Below, piece by piece: positions 55,337-63,948 of a stretch of DNA of 64,000 nt. Within the stretch, counting starts at the first letter, position 1; each line of letters opens with the position of its first letter. This DNA is from Verrucomicrobiia bacterium (lineage in GTDB: Bacteria; Verrucomicrobiota; Verrucomicrobiia; Opitutales; Cerasicoccaceae): assembly GCA_030432235.1 (NCBI GenBank), contig JAUIHT010000005.1:248001-312000 (forward strand), read 5' to 3'. The position numbers were made by a program, and so were the translations under genes. The notes beneath the pieces were generated by a model. That model saw nothing but the letters and a program-made list of their open reading frames with translations, was not told the DNA's origin and did not search any database.

Positions 55337-56203
55337 ATGGCCAGAAAAATCCTTTGCTTTGGAGAAGTCCTTTGGGACTGCCTGCCCGCCGGTCTCTTTC
55401 TTGGCGGTGCGCCGCTCAACGTCGCCAGCCACCTCAAGCGCCTGGGGGCTGACCCCATCATGGCCTCCGCTGTCGGTAGCGACGTCCTCGGCGAGGAAGC
55501 CCTTTCCCGTGTGCGCAAGCGCGGACTGACCATCACCGAGATCGCAGTCATCGAGGGCGTGCCCACCGGCACCGCACATGTAGACCTGGACGCCGACGGC
55601 GTAGCCAGCTACCGCTTTCCCGAGCCCTGTGCCTGGGATGCCGTTCCCGCCGCGCCCGCCCTGGCCATCGCGAAAGATGTCGACGCCATCGTTTTCGGTA
55701 CCCTTGCTGCGCGCTCGGATGCCAACGAAGCAACCCTGGAAGCACTTCTTGAAGTGGATGGGCCCCTGAAAATCTTCGACGTCAATATCCGCCCACCCTA
55801 CTTCGATCGGCTCAACGCCTCCGTGCTGGCCCAGAAAGCCGACGTGCTCAAGGTCAACGACGAGGAGCTGGAGGAACTGACCGGTATGGATGTCGCCGAC
55901 GACCTACCCGAAGGCCCGCTGCAATTGCTTTCCACCATCACGGGTGTCCGCCGCATTTGCCTGACCCGTGGTAAAGCCGGGGCTGTCTTTTGGGACCATG
56001 GCAACACCACCGTGGCCGAATCTCCCGAAGTCGAGGTCAAGGACACCGTCGGAGCCGGGGACGCCTTCACCGCCGCCATTACCCTGGCCCTGATTGAGGG
56101 GGAAAGCGCGGACAAGTTCCTCTCCCGTGCCTGTAAACTGGGTGCCTACATTGCCAGCCAGGACGGCGCCGTGCCCGAATACGACCCGACATCATTTGCT
56201 TGA
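55337..56203 (+). CDS. PfkB-family carbohydrate kinase (fructokinase-like)
   Basis: A 288-residue ribokinase-fold kinase, started at the ATG at 55337 so that the N-terminus aligns with ILCFGEVLWD; an ATG seven codons upstream is possible. GGAPLNVASHLKRLG is the first PfkB motif and DTVGAGDAFTAAITLAL the second, with the catalytic Asp. It would phosphorylate fructose or a related sugar with ATP. It is divergent from the methyltransferase, with a short shared promoter region. Confidence 0.85.
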   Translation: MARKILCFGEVLWDCLPAGLFLGGAPLNVASHLKRLGADPIMASAVGSDVLGEEALSRVRKRGLTITEIAVIEGVPTGTAHVDLDADGVASYRFPEPCAWDAVPAAPALAIAKDVDAIVFGTLAARSDANEATLEALLEVDGPLKIFDVNIRPPYFDRLNASVLAQKADVLKVNDEELEELTGMDVADDLPEGPLQLLSTITGVRRICLTRGKAGAVFWDHGNTTVAESPEVEVKDTVGAGDAFTAAITLALIEGESADKFLSRACKLGAYIASQDGAVPEYDPTSFA

Positions 56204-56268
56204 ATTAAAAAACGGTTGAACCCGACCGGGAAAGCTTTCTAATCCGGTGGTTTCCCCACGGGACCATC

Positions 56269-58134
56269 TTGAACCTGACTCGACTGAAATGGCTTTTAAA
56301 GGAGCTGGCTGCGCGCAACCAGCTCGACCTGCTGCCACTGCGCAAGCAATTGCAGGGATACGGCGGTAAATCTTTTCAGGGTGACGCACGGGCGGGGTTT
56401 AATGTCGCGCTCCTGGCCTTCCCTCAGGGCATGGCCTACGCGCTGATCGCGGGCTTACCCATCGAGTACGGCATTTTTGGCTCCGCCGTGGCCGCCATCG
56501 TCGGTGCGATGTTCGCCGGTTCACGCTTTATTGTGCTGGGGCCGACCAACGCCACCTCCGTCATGCTGGCTAGCTCGTTCGCCGCTCTGGGGGTGTTCTC
56601 CGCCACCGGTGAGGCGTCCCACATGCCGTTGCTGCTCATCATGGTGGGCCTGTTTCTCATTGTGGGGGCCTACCTGCGGGTGGCCAATCTCATCCAGTAC
56701 ATCTCGACGACCGTTGTCACCGGCTACATCACGGCGGCGGCCCTGCTGATCATCGCCGGGCAGATCAAAAATGTCATCGGAGTGCGATTCGCCCCGGGCG
56801 AGCAGGCCATCACCTTCGTGGACAAGGTGTACTATACCGTAAAGCACTTGCCGGAGTTTCATCACGAGGCCGTGATTCTGAGCCTGCTAACGCTGGGCCT
56901 GTACTGGCTGCTCAGGCGCTTTCGCCCCAGTTGGCCCAACGTCGCCATCACCCTAGTACTGGTTTCCGCCGCTGCCGCCGGCTTGAGCGCACTGAGCGAC
57001 TACCTGTCACAAACCCAGGATATCGCACGCTTCTGGCACCGCGGGGACATCATCTGGCTCGGCTCGGTGGATGCCTCGAACTGGCCGTTGACCCTGCCCA
57101 CGCTGAACTTCGACGCCATCAGCCAGATGTCCAACGCCGCCCTGGCCATTGCGCTCCTGTGTGTACTGGAAGGCACCTCGATCGGCAAATCCCTGGCCGC
57201 ACGCTCCGGCGAACGCCTCGACGCCAACCAGGAAATGCTCTCCATCGGCGCGGCCAACATCGGTTGCGCCTTCTTCGCCGGCATGCCCGCCAGCGGCTCC
57301 CTGACGCGCTCGAAGCTCAGTTGGGACAGCGGCAGCCGCACTCCCCTGGCCGCCATGATCAGCGGGCTCATCGTAGCGGTGGGCGCCTTCATCGTCGGAC
57401 CGCTCATCGGCTACATTCCGCAAGCCGTGCTGGCCGTGTTGGTCATCCTCATCGGCATCTCGCTGGTCAACGAACGCGCCATCAAGATCGTTACCAGGGC
57501 GACCCGCAGTGACGCCGCCACGTTTTTTGTCACTTTCCTGGCCGGGCTGCTCTTCCCGCTCGACACAGCCATCTACTTCGGAGTCGGGCTGAGTATCGTG
57601 CTCTTCCTGCGCAAGGCCGCCACCCCGGAACTGGTCGAGTACGGCTTCACCGACGAAGGCGAGCTGGCCGAGCTGGAGGCACAGAAGCAGCGACGCCTGC
57701 AGGAGATTTCCATCGTCCACGTGGAGGGTGACCTGTTCTTCGGCGCAGCGGAACTCTTCCGCGACCAGCTACGACGCGTCTGCGAGGACCCCCTGCTGAA
57801 GATCGTCGTGGTCAAGATGCGCAACGCCCGTAATCTCGACGCCACCTGCGTCATGTCCATCGAGGAACTGGTACGCTTCATGGACGAGAAAGACCGCCAT
57901 CTCATCCTCAGCGAATGCCGACCGGACGTTATCGGGGTGCTGAGGAATTCCGGCATCTTCGACATGATCGGCGAGGAGAACGTCTTTACCGATACCCCGC
58001 AGAACCCCACCCTGTCCACCGCCAAGGCGCTCAAGCGTGCGCAACAGATCCTCGGCGGAGCCGAGGCGGACATCAAAATCTACGTCAACCCCAACAAGGG
58101 CAAGACCGTGGATGAGGTCGAAAGTGAGGAATAA
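56269..58134 (+). CDS. SulP family anion transporter with STAS domain
   Basis: A 621-residue inner-membrane transporter starting at a TTG at 56269; no in-frame ATG precedes the first helix. About 12 membrane segments (about 45-450) begin with FNVALLAFPQGMAYALIAGLPIEYG, the SulP signature, and AGSRFIVLGPTNATSVMLA. A C-terminal STAS domain (about 480-590) carries HVEGDLFFGAAELF and DATCVMSIEEL. Substrates of the family are sulfate, bicarbonate or other anions. It is far from the cys cluster, so a sulfate role is only possible. Confidence 0.88.
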   Translation: MNLTRLKWLLKELAARNQLDLLPLRKQLQGYGGKSFQGDARAGFNVALLAFPQGMAYALIAGLPIEYGIFGSAVAAIVGAMFAGSRFIVLGPTNATSVMLASSFAALGVFSATGEASHMPLLLIMVGLFLIVGAYLRVANLIQYISTTVVTGYITAAALLIIAGQIKNVIGVRFAPGEQAITFVDKVYYTVKHLPEFHHEAVILSLLTLGLYWLLRRFRPSWPNVAITLVLVSAAAAGLSALSDYLSQTQDIARFWHRGDIIWLGSVDASNWPLTLPTLNFDAISQMSNAALAIALLCVLEGTSIGKSLAARSGERLDANQEMLSIGAANIGCAFFAGMPASGSLTRSKLSWDSGSRTPLAAMISGLIVAVGAFIVGPLIGYIPQAVLAVLVILIGISLVNERAIKIVTRATRSDAATFFVTFLAGLLFPLDTAIYFGVGLSIVLFLRKAATPELVEYGFTDEGELAELEAQKQRRLQEISIVHVEGDLFFGAAELFRDQLRRVCEDPLLKIVVVKMRNARNLDATCVMSIEELVRFMDEKDRHLILSECRPDVIGVLRNSGIFDMIGEENVFTDTPQNPTLSTAKALKRAQQILGGAEADIKIYVNPNKGKTVDEVESEE

Positions 58135-58159
58135 CCTTACGGCTTTTTGTCGTGGCGGG

Positions 58160-58189
58160 TTGACGGATGCCCCTCACTGCCTCTACAGT
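58160..58189 (+). promoter_or_regulatory. Candidate promoter of the superoxide dismutase gene
   Basis: TTGACG (58160-58165) and TACAGT (58184-58189) are spaced by 18 bp, a fair sigma-70-type match, and would start transcription about 35 bases before the ATG. Confidence 0.4.
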
Positions 58190-58230
58190 ACCTCTTTATC
58201 AAATAAACCTAACCCGAACACAACGTCATC

Positions 58231-58851
58231 ATGGCTTATACATTACCTGAATTAGGATATGCTTACGACGCGCTCGAGCCGCACATCGACGCGCGCACGA
58301 TGGAAATCCATCACACCAAGCACCACAACACTTACGTAACCAAGCTCAACGGCGCCCTGGAAGGCTCCGGCTTCGACGCACCCGAATGCCTCGCCGAGCT
58401 CTGTGCCAGCCTCGACAAGGTGCCCGAAAAGATTCGCACCGCCGTCCGCAACAACGGCGGTGGCCACGCCAACCACAGCGTCTTTTGGGAAATGATCGCC
58501 CCCGGCGGCGCCAGCGAACCCACCGGTGAGCTCGCCTCCTCCATCGATGCGGCCTTCGGCAGCTTCGACAAGTTCAAGGAAGAGTTTGCCAACGCTGCCG
58601 CTACCCGCTTTGGCTCCGGCTGGGCCTGGCTGTGCGTTTGTGACGGTGTGCTGAAGGTCTGCTCCACCGCCAACCAGGACAACCCCTGGATGGGCGAAGG
58701 CTGCGGCGGCCAACCCATCCTCGGCCTCGACGTCTGGGAGCACGCTTACTACCTGAACTACCAGAACAAGCGCCCCGACTACATCGCGGCCTTCTGGAAC
58801 GTGGTCAACTGGGACTACGTCGACTCCCTCTACACCAAGGCCACTTCTTAA
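58231..58851 (+). CDS. sodA: Superoxide dismutase, Mn-type
   Basis: A 206-residue Fe/Mn superoxide dismutase. Metal ligands are His in [11 protein letters not shown], His in [12 protein letters not shown], and Asp and His in [25 protein letters not shown] with Gly and [10 protein letters not shown] with Gln in the usual second-sphere positions indicate the manganese or cambialistic group and not the iron group. It converts superoxide to oxygen and peroxide, probably in the cytosol since no signal peptide is seen. A hairpin terminator follows directly. Confidence 0.93.
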   Translation: MAYTLPELGYAYDALEPHIDARTMEIHHTKHHNTYVTKLNGALEGSGFDAPECLAELCASLDKVPEKIRTAVRNNGGGHANHSVFWEMIAPGGASEPTGELASSIDAAFGSFDKFKEEFANAAATRFGSGWAWLCVCDGVLKVCSTANQDNPWMGEGCGGQPILGLDVWEHAYYLNYQNKRPDYIAAFWNVVNWDYVDSLYTKATS

Positions 58852-58877
58852 GCGGCATCGCAGTTCGACAAACTTTC

Positions 58878-58908
58878 AAGCCACCGTGCCCGCGCGCGGT
58901 GGCTTTTT
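58878..58908. terminator. Rho-independent terminator, shared
   Basis: AAGCCACCG and CGGTGGCTT (58878-58886 and 58897-58905) form a perfect stem followed by TTTTT. It ends sodA; the mutL stop overlaps its end, so it may also act on mutL in reverse. Confidence 0.8.
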
Positions 58909-60806
58909 CATGCCCGCCCTAGGCGCTTGTCGATTTCGCGTTTGGAAAGCTCGAAGTAAGTGGCGCGACCACGCGGGCAGCTCAGCGGCTGACGGCACTT
59001 GAGCAGACGTTCGAGCAGATTGCGGATCTCGTCGTCCGTGGGATTGTCCCCCAGGCGGACGGCCCGCGTTGCAGCCATACGGGCCAGGGCCTCGCGAGCA
59101 GGCTGGGCGTGCTTGGGGTCGAGTGCGCCTTCGCGCAAGGCACTGACCACGGCGCGGACGAAGTCTTCCGCCCCACCCTCCGGCAACCAGGCCGGGTGTG
59201 CTTCAAGCCGGTAGAAGTTGCGCCCAAATTCCTCCAGGGCGAAGCCATGTTCGGTCAAAAACGCTTGGTGCTCCTTCAAGGCCGCAGCCGCCACCGGGTC
59301 GAACTCCATCGGGACCGGAAACAACAAACGCTGGCTGGCTACCACGCCAAGGGAAAACTCCGCCTGCAACTGCTCGAACCAGACCCGCTCGTGGGCCGCC
59401 CGCAGGTTGAGCACTACCAACCCGGCCTCGGTCTCGAAAAGCACATTCTCGCCATGCAGGCGCCCAATGAGACGCCAAGGGATTTCAGATTTCGGATTGT
59501 TGATTTCAGATTTGGGAGGAGAGGGTGGGATGTGAAATGCGGGATGCGAGCGAGATGCAGCAGGAGCGCGCTCAGGAGCTTGAGAAGCTGGCGTACGGTT
59601 GAGCTTCGCAATGGCCTCCGGCATCTTTGGCGTACCAGTAATCGGCTTTGTTGGGACGGGCTTTTCTTCCGGCTCCATAGCATCCTCCACCGACGATGCC
59701 CCACCCGTCTTCAAATCTGAAATCTCACTTCTAATATCTGAAATTTCTGGCTCTCTTGACTCTTGACTACTGACTTTTGACTGCGCGTTCTGCGCCCCCA
59801 GCCACGCATGCACGCTTTCCAACACAAAGCGGCGGACGGCGCCCTCGTCACGGAAGCGCACCTCGCGCTTGGCCGGATGGACATTCACGTCGACCGCGGC
59901 GGGATCGATTTCCAAAAAAAGAAAGGCCAGCGGGTAGCGTCCCTTGGGCATGTAAGTATGGTAGCCCTCGATGAGCGCGTAATTGAGCGTGCGGCTGTCC
60001 ACCGGGCGGCCATTGACGAAGGTTATCATGTCGCGGCGGCTGGTACGCCCGATGCCGGGTTTACCCAACAGGCCACCGACGCGCAGGCCATCGCGTTCAT
60101 CACCGGGAAATTCCGCCAGGGGTTCGGCCAGGCTCTTTCCGAAAATCTCCGCCGCACGGGTGATGCCATCGGCGCCCTTGGGCGAACGGAAGACCGGGCG
60201 GCCGTTTTCAATCAGCGTAAAGTCCACGTCGGGCCTCGCCATGGCATAGAGACGCACCAGATGGACGATATGCGCGGCCTCGGTGTTGTCCGTCTTGAGA
60301 AATTTACGGCGGGCAGGCACAGCGTTGAAAAGATTGGCCACCTCGATGCGGGTGCCCGGCGCCATGCCGCAGTCACGCCGATGGAGCATCTTGCCGCCGT
60401 TGATAAGTATCTCGGTGCCTTCGGAGCGATCTTCCGGACGGGTACGCAAGGTAAAGCGGCTGATACTGGCGATGCTCGGCAGCGCCTCACCGCGGAAACC
60501 CATGCTGGTAATTTTCAGCAGGTCGCCGGGAGCACGCAGCTTGCTGGTGGCATGACGTTCCAGTGCCAGCAGAGCCTCGTCCGGCGCCATACCACAGCCG
60601 TCGTCCTCGATGCGCATGTAGCTCTTGCCGCCATGACGGAACTCCACCTCAACACGACTCGCACCGGCGTCGAGACTGTTTTCCAGCAGCTCCTTAACCA
60701 CCGCCGCCGGGCGCTCGATGACCTCCCCTGCCGCGATCTTGTTGATCACGTCGTCGGCAAGGACACGTATCGGTCGACGCTGGGAGTTACTGGGCGCAGA
60801 GTTCAC
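58908..60806 (-). CDS. mutL: DNA mismatch repair protein MutL, without endonuclease motifs
   Basis: A 632-residue protein. The GHKL ATPase head is intact: INKIAAGEVIERPAAVVKELLENSLDAGA, DDGCGM, RHATSKL and GFRGEALPSI. In the C-terminal domain the endonuclease motif DQHA(X)2E(X)4E reads NLRAAHERVWFE (residues 467-478), and the CPHGRP-type site reads CPRGRA, so the metal site appears lost. The flexible linker (about 340-440) contains two in-frame copies of the ATTTCAGATTT word in opposite orientations. The only upstream start is a GTG at 60806, itself inside a repeat. It coordinates mismatch repair. Confidence 0.93.
   Translation of the reverse strand: MNSAPSNSQRRPIRVLADDVINKIAAGEVIERPAAVVKELLENSLDAGASRVEVEFRHGGKSYMRIEDDGCGMAPDEALLALERHATSKLRAPGDLLKITSMGFRGEALPSIASISRFTLRTRPEDRSEGTEILINGGKMLHRRDCGMAPGTRIEVANLFNAVPARRKFLKTDNTEAAHIVHLVRLYAMARPDVDFTLIENGRPVFRSPKGADGITRAAEIFGKSLAEPLAEFPGDERDGLRVGGLLGKPGIGRTSRRDMITFVNGRPVDSRTLNYALIEGYHTYMPKGRYPLAFLFLEIDPAAVDVNVHPAKREVRFRDEGAVRRFVLESVHAWLGAQNAQSKVSSQESREPEISDIRSEISDLKTGGASSVEDAMEPEEKPVPTKPITGTPKMPEAIAKLNRTPASQAPERAPAASRSHPAFHIPPSPPKSEINNPKSEIPWRLIGRLHGENVLFETEAGLVVLNLRAAHERVWFEQLQAEFSLGVVASQRLLFPVPMEFDPVAAAALKEHQAFLTEHGFALEEFGRNFYRLEAHPAWLPEGGAEDFVRAVVSALREGALDPKHAQPAREALARMAATRAVRLGDNPTDDEIRNLLERLLKCRQPLSCPRGRATYFELSKREIDKRLGRA
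59481..59784. repeat. mutL: Inverted words inside the mutL linker
   Basis: Left words at 59481-59515 (ATTTCAGATTTCGGATT, then ATTTCAGATTT) and right words at 59711-59747 (AAATCTGAAATCTC, then AATATCTGAAATTTC) are reverse complements of one another and of the 9.5 kb element's word. A run of a different word, TTGACTC/TTGACTAC/TGACTTTTGACTG, follows at 59751-59784. The reading frame stays open, adding SEISDL- and PKSEIP-like residues. The 195 bp between the arms is ordinary linker sequence. Confidence 0.7.
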
Positions 60807-60832
60807 AGAGAAGACACAAAGGACACAGAGCC
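60800..60832. repeat. CTTTGTGTCTTCTCTGTG-type words at the mutL start
   Basis: Read on the minus strand, CTCTGTG/CCTTTGTG/TCTTCTCTGTG words occupy the last bases before mutL and include its GTG start codon. The word belongs to the same type as the 22.0 kb element. Only one arm is seen here. Confidence 0.55.
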
Positions 60833-60969
60833 ATCATGACAACAGGAAGATTTAGTTGCAGCGAAAAGTTGCTACTTTACTGACAGTGAAAAATCTGATC
60901 CCGTAAAGTATAGACAATCACTAAATTTGACAGTAACCAATAAATCACCTTGGCCCACTCTAACCTTAG

Positions 60970-61893
60970 ATGCAGAAACTAATGATCCAGCACTGGATAG
61001 TATATGGACTATCAGGCATTGCGATTCTTGGCGTAATCGCGGTCATCTTCTTAAATCGAGGCAGTGACCATCTATTGGAAATCTCTATCAAATCCTTATT
61101 GGTGCCATCTCTTATTGCAGTAGTAGTAGTATTGGTCGAACTGCTCAAGCCACTTAATGTCTATACTAAAACCATCCATATTGGTGTAGCTAACAAACCA
61201 GAACTAATGGTTAGTGCTATCAGTTCAATCAATTCCGATCCACATCAAAAGCTTATTATGTTAGATGCAATTGAAGCATGGAGAAACCCCACTGATAGAG
61301 ACATTGATGACTTAGATTTCATAAAGCAAATTACACCGGCATTCCTAGCTATAGTTATGGATAGGCGTTTCTCAAGCCACTGGAACAGCGAAATCCTAGA
61401 AGATAACTGGTTCATGGGATATTCTTCACAAATCTCCCCAAGAAATGATTCGTCGCAGCCAGAAAAACATATAACTGGAGCCGATTTGACTACGTTATTT
61501 CCAGGCAACGAATGGTTATTGAAAATTTCAGATAAAATAGAATTTTCCGTTCCCATTGACGCTCAAATACATCCAATTAATGAAGAACCTTGGAACGGAT
61601 TTTCAATTACCACAAGTCATGTAAATATTAAAATCCAACCAATTCCTGTCGGCAAAGTGCTGTTAGCTTATTCAGCTGCAAAAGATGCAGAAATTTTAAA
61701 GCGAAAATTAGGAATCAAGGATGATAGATCCATTGAATTCATTGGATTCAATCTGAAAATAGAGGCCACACCAAATCGATGGAGAAGATGGTCAAAAGAA
61801 ACAGAAATTCAAATGAGATGGGCCAAAGACATCGCAGAATTTATAGAACGCACTGCGAGCTGGGAGAATTTCATTGAAAAGGCTTCAGAATAA
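60970..61893 (+). CDS. AT-rich hypothetical membrane protein, probably acquired
   Basis: A 307-residue protein with two N-terminal membrane helices (about 9-28 and 42-60) and a cytosolic part of about 240 residues with no motif that I recognise. GC content by eye is near 38%, far below its neighbours (about 60%), and codons such as AAA, ATT and TTA dominate. It lies alone between mutL and acs. The 163 bp upstream is also AT-rich; a TTGACA at 60927 has no good partner. It is probably horizontal transfer; a defence or toxin role cannot be read from the sequence. Confidence 0.7.
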   Translation: MQKLMIQHWIVYGLSGIAILGVIAVIFLNRGSDHLLEISIKSLLVPSLIAVVVVLVELLKPLNVYTKTIHIGVANKPELMVSAISSINSDPHQKLIMLDAIEAWRNPTDRDIDDLDFIKQITPAFLAIVMDRRFSSHWNSEILEDNWFMGYSSQISPRNDSSQPEKHITGADLTTLFPGNEWLLKISDKIEFSVPIDAQIHPINEEPWNGFSITTSHVNIKIQPIPVGKVLLAYSAAKDAEILKRKLGIKDDRSIEFIGFNLKIEATPNRWRRWSKETEIQMRWAKDIAEFIERTASWENFIEKASE

Positions 61894-61921
61894 AAAAGAG
61901 CAGACTATTTAGTCTGCTCTT
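61891..61921 (-). terminator. Rho-independent terminator of acs
   Basis: The 12-bp perfect arms AAGAGCAGACTA and TAGTCTGCTCTT are flanked on the left by A6, which is a T-tract on the minus strand. It lies 26 bases after the acs stop and overlaps the stop of the AT-rich gene, so it may serve both. Confidence 0.8.
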
Positions 61922-61946
61922 AGAAAGAGTGGCTCATGCAAATGAC

Positions 61947-63899
61947 TTAGCCCTTATACTTCGCTTTCAGAGAGTCGACCACGGAGGGATCCGCCAAGGT
62001 CGTGACGTTGCCCAAGGGGCGGTCCTCGGCGATGTCGCGCAGGAGGCGGCGCATGATCTTGCCGGAGCGGGTCTTGGGCAGGTCGTTGGAGAAGACAATC
62101 TTCTCGGGGCGGGCGAATTTGCCGATCTTTTTGTCGACCATGGCGGTGAGTTCCTTGCGCCATGTATCTTCGTCGCCTTCGGCCCCGGTGCGGGTGATAA
62201 CGAAGGCCACCAGCCCCTGCCCCTTGATTTCGTGCGGGACGCCAATGACGGCGCTCTCGGCCACGGAAGGGTGCTCGACAAAGACGCTTTCCAACTCGGC
62301 CGTGCCGATGCGGTGCCCGGAAACGTTGACGACATCGTCGACGCGGCCGGTGATCCAGAAGTAATCATGCTCGTCCTTGATGGCGCCGTCACCGGGGAAG
62401 TAGTACTTGCCGCCCCACTTGCACCAGTAGGTGCTCTTGTAGCGCTCAGGGTCGCCGTAAATGCCGCGCAGCATGGAGGGCCAGGGCTTGCGGATGGCGA
62501 GGATACCGCGCTCGCACTCGTTGCCTTCCTCATCAAGCACAGCCGCGTCGATGCCGGGGAACGGCACGGTGGCGGAGCCGGGTTTGGTCGCGATGGCGCC
62601 GGGAATCGGCGTGAGCATGTGGCCGCCGGTTTCGGTCTGCCACCAGGTGTCTACGATGGGGCACTTTTCCGAGCCGATAAGCTTGTGGTACCACATCCAC
62701 GCCTCGGGGTTGATGGGTTCCCCCACGGTGCCAAGCAGGCGCAGGCTAGAAAGGTCGTGCTTGGTCACGTGCTGATCGCCCCACTTCATGAAGGCACGAA
62801 TGGCGGTGGGCGCGGTGTAGAAAATGGTGACCTTGTACTTTTCAACGATTTCCCAGAAGCGGTCCTCGCCCGGCCAGTTGGGTGCGCCTTCGTACATGAC
62901 CTGCGTAACGCCATTCTGCATGGGGCCGTAAACGATGTAGCTGTGCCCGGTAATCCAGCCGACGTCCGCCGTGCACCAGTAGACATCGCTCTCGGGCTTG
63001 AGGTCAAAAGTCAGCTTGCTGGTCAGATAGGTGTAGACCATGTAGCCACCGGTGGTGTGCATGATGCCCTTGGGCTTGCCGGTGGAGCCACTGGTGTAGA
63101 GCAGGAAAAGCATGTCCTCGGCATCCATCGGCTCGGCCTCGCAAACGCTGTCCACGCCCTCGGCAGCCTCGTGATACCAGAAGTCACGGCCTTCCTTCCA
63201 GTCGTGGGCGAAAGGCTCCTTCTCTGGATGGCGCTGGACAACGAGCACCTTTTCGATGCAGGGGCAGTCGGCAACGCCCTCGTCGACGATGTTTTTCAGC
63301 AAAAGTTCCTTGCCGCGACGGTAGGTGCCATCGGCGGTGATGACCGCCTTCGAGGAAGCGTCCAGCACGCGGTCCTTGATGGATTCGGCGGAGAAACCGG
63401 CGAAGATGACGCTGTGCACGGCCCCGATGCGGGCGCAGGCCAGGGTGGCGATGGCCAGCTCGGGAATCATGGGCAGGTAAATCGCAATCGAGTCGCCTTT
63501 GTCCAAGCCGAGTTTCTTCAAGGTGTTGGCGAAGCGGCATACCTCGTCGTGTACGTCCTGATAAGTCAGCACCTTGGAATCGCCCGGCTCGCCCTCCCAG
63601 TAAATCGCAACGCGGTCGCCGTTACCCGCCTGAATGTGGCGGTCGATGCAATTGAGGGTGATGTTGGTCTGACCACCGGTGAACCATTTGTAGAACGGCG
63701 CTTCGGACTCATCGAGGACCTTGTCCCACGGCTTGAGCCAAGTCAGCTCGCTGGCGATTTCGCCCCAGAACTTTTCCGGGTCGGCCAAACTGCGCGCATG
63801 CAGCTCCTTGTAGGCCTCGAGGCTGGGCACGTGGGCCTTGGACGCGAAGTCCGCGGTCGGTTCAAAGAGACGATTTTCTGCAACGGGGGTGTCAGACAT
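61947..63899 (-). CDS. acs: Acetyl-CoA synthetase
   Basis: A 650-residue adenylate-forming enzyme. YTSGSTGKPKGIMHTTGGY is the ATP-binding core motif, TWWQTETGGHM the acetate pocket, GRVDDVVNVSGHRIGTAE the hinge, and PKTRSGKIMRRLLR holds the catalytic and acetylatable Lys. It makes acetyl-CoA from acetate, ATP and CoA. The length matches the bacterial enzyme (652). It is the last gene of the window, with 100 bp of upstream sequence. Confidence 0.96.
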   Translation of the reverse strand: MSDTPVAENRLFEPTADFASKAHVPSLEAYKELHARSLADPEKFWGEIASELTWLKPWDKVLDESEAPFYKWFTGGQTNITLNCIDRHIQAGNGDRVAIYWEGEPGDSKVLTYQDVHDEVCRFANTLKKLGLDKGDSIAIYLPMIPELAIATLACARIGAVHSVIFAGFSAESIKDRVLDASSKAVITADGTYRRGKELLLKNIVDEGVADCPCIEKVLVVQRHPEKEPFAHDWKEGRDFWYHEAAEGVDSVCEAEPMDAEDMLFLLYTSGSTGKPKGIMHTTGGYMVYTYLTSKLTFDLKPESDVYWCTADVGWITGHSYIVYGPMQNGVTQVMYEGAPNWPGEDRFWEIVEKYKVTIFYTAPTAIRAFMKWGDQHVTKHDLSSLRLLGTVGEPINPEAWMWYHKLIGSEKCPIVDTWWQTETGGHMLTPIPGAIATKPGSATVPFPGIDAAVLDEEGNECERGILAIRKPWPSMLRGIYGDPERYKSTYWCKWGGKYYFPGDGAIKDEHDYFWITGRVDDVVNVSGHRIGTAELESVFVEHPSVAESAVIGVPHEIKGQGLVAFVITRTGAEGDEDTWRKELTAMVDKKIGKFARPEKIVFSNDLPKTRSGKIMRRLLRDIAEDRPLGNVTTLADPSVVDSLKAKYKG

Positions 63900-63904
63900 A
63901 GGGC

Positions 63905-63948
63905 AGAGCTAAAAGCGGAAAGCAAAAAGCATAAAGCAAAAAAGGGAT
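63905..63948. repeat. AAAGC-word run upstream of acs
   Basis: AAAGCGG, AAAGCAA, AAAGCAT and AAAGCAA follow one another with period 7-8, directly before the acs start on the minus strand. It is the one-arm form of a word repeat; a second arm, if any, would lie past 63950, where the last 50 bp show none. Confidence 0.5.

Noticed and set aside
60927-60955. TTGACA as a -35 box of the AT-rich gene
   Set aside because: No acceptable -10 hexamer 16-18 bp downstream.
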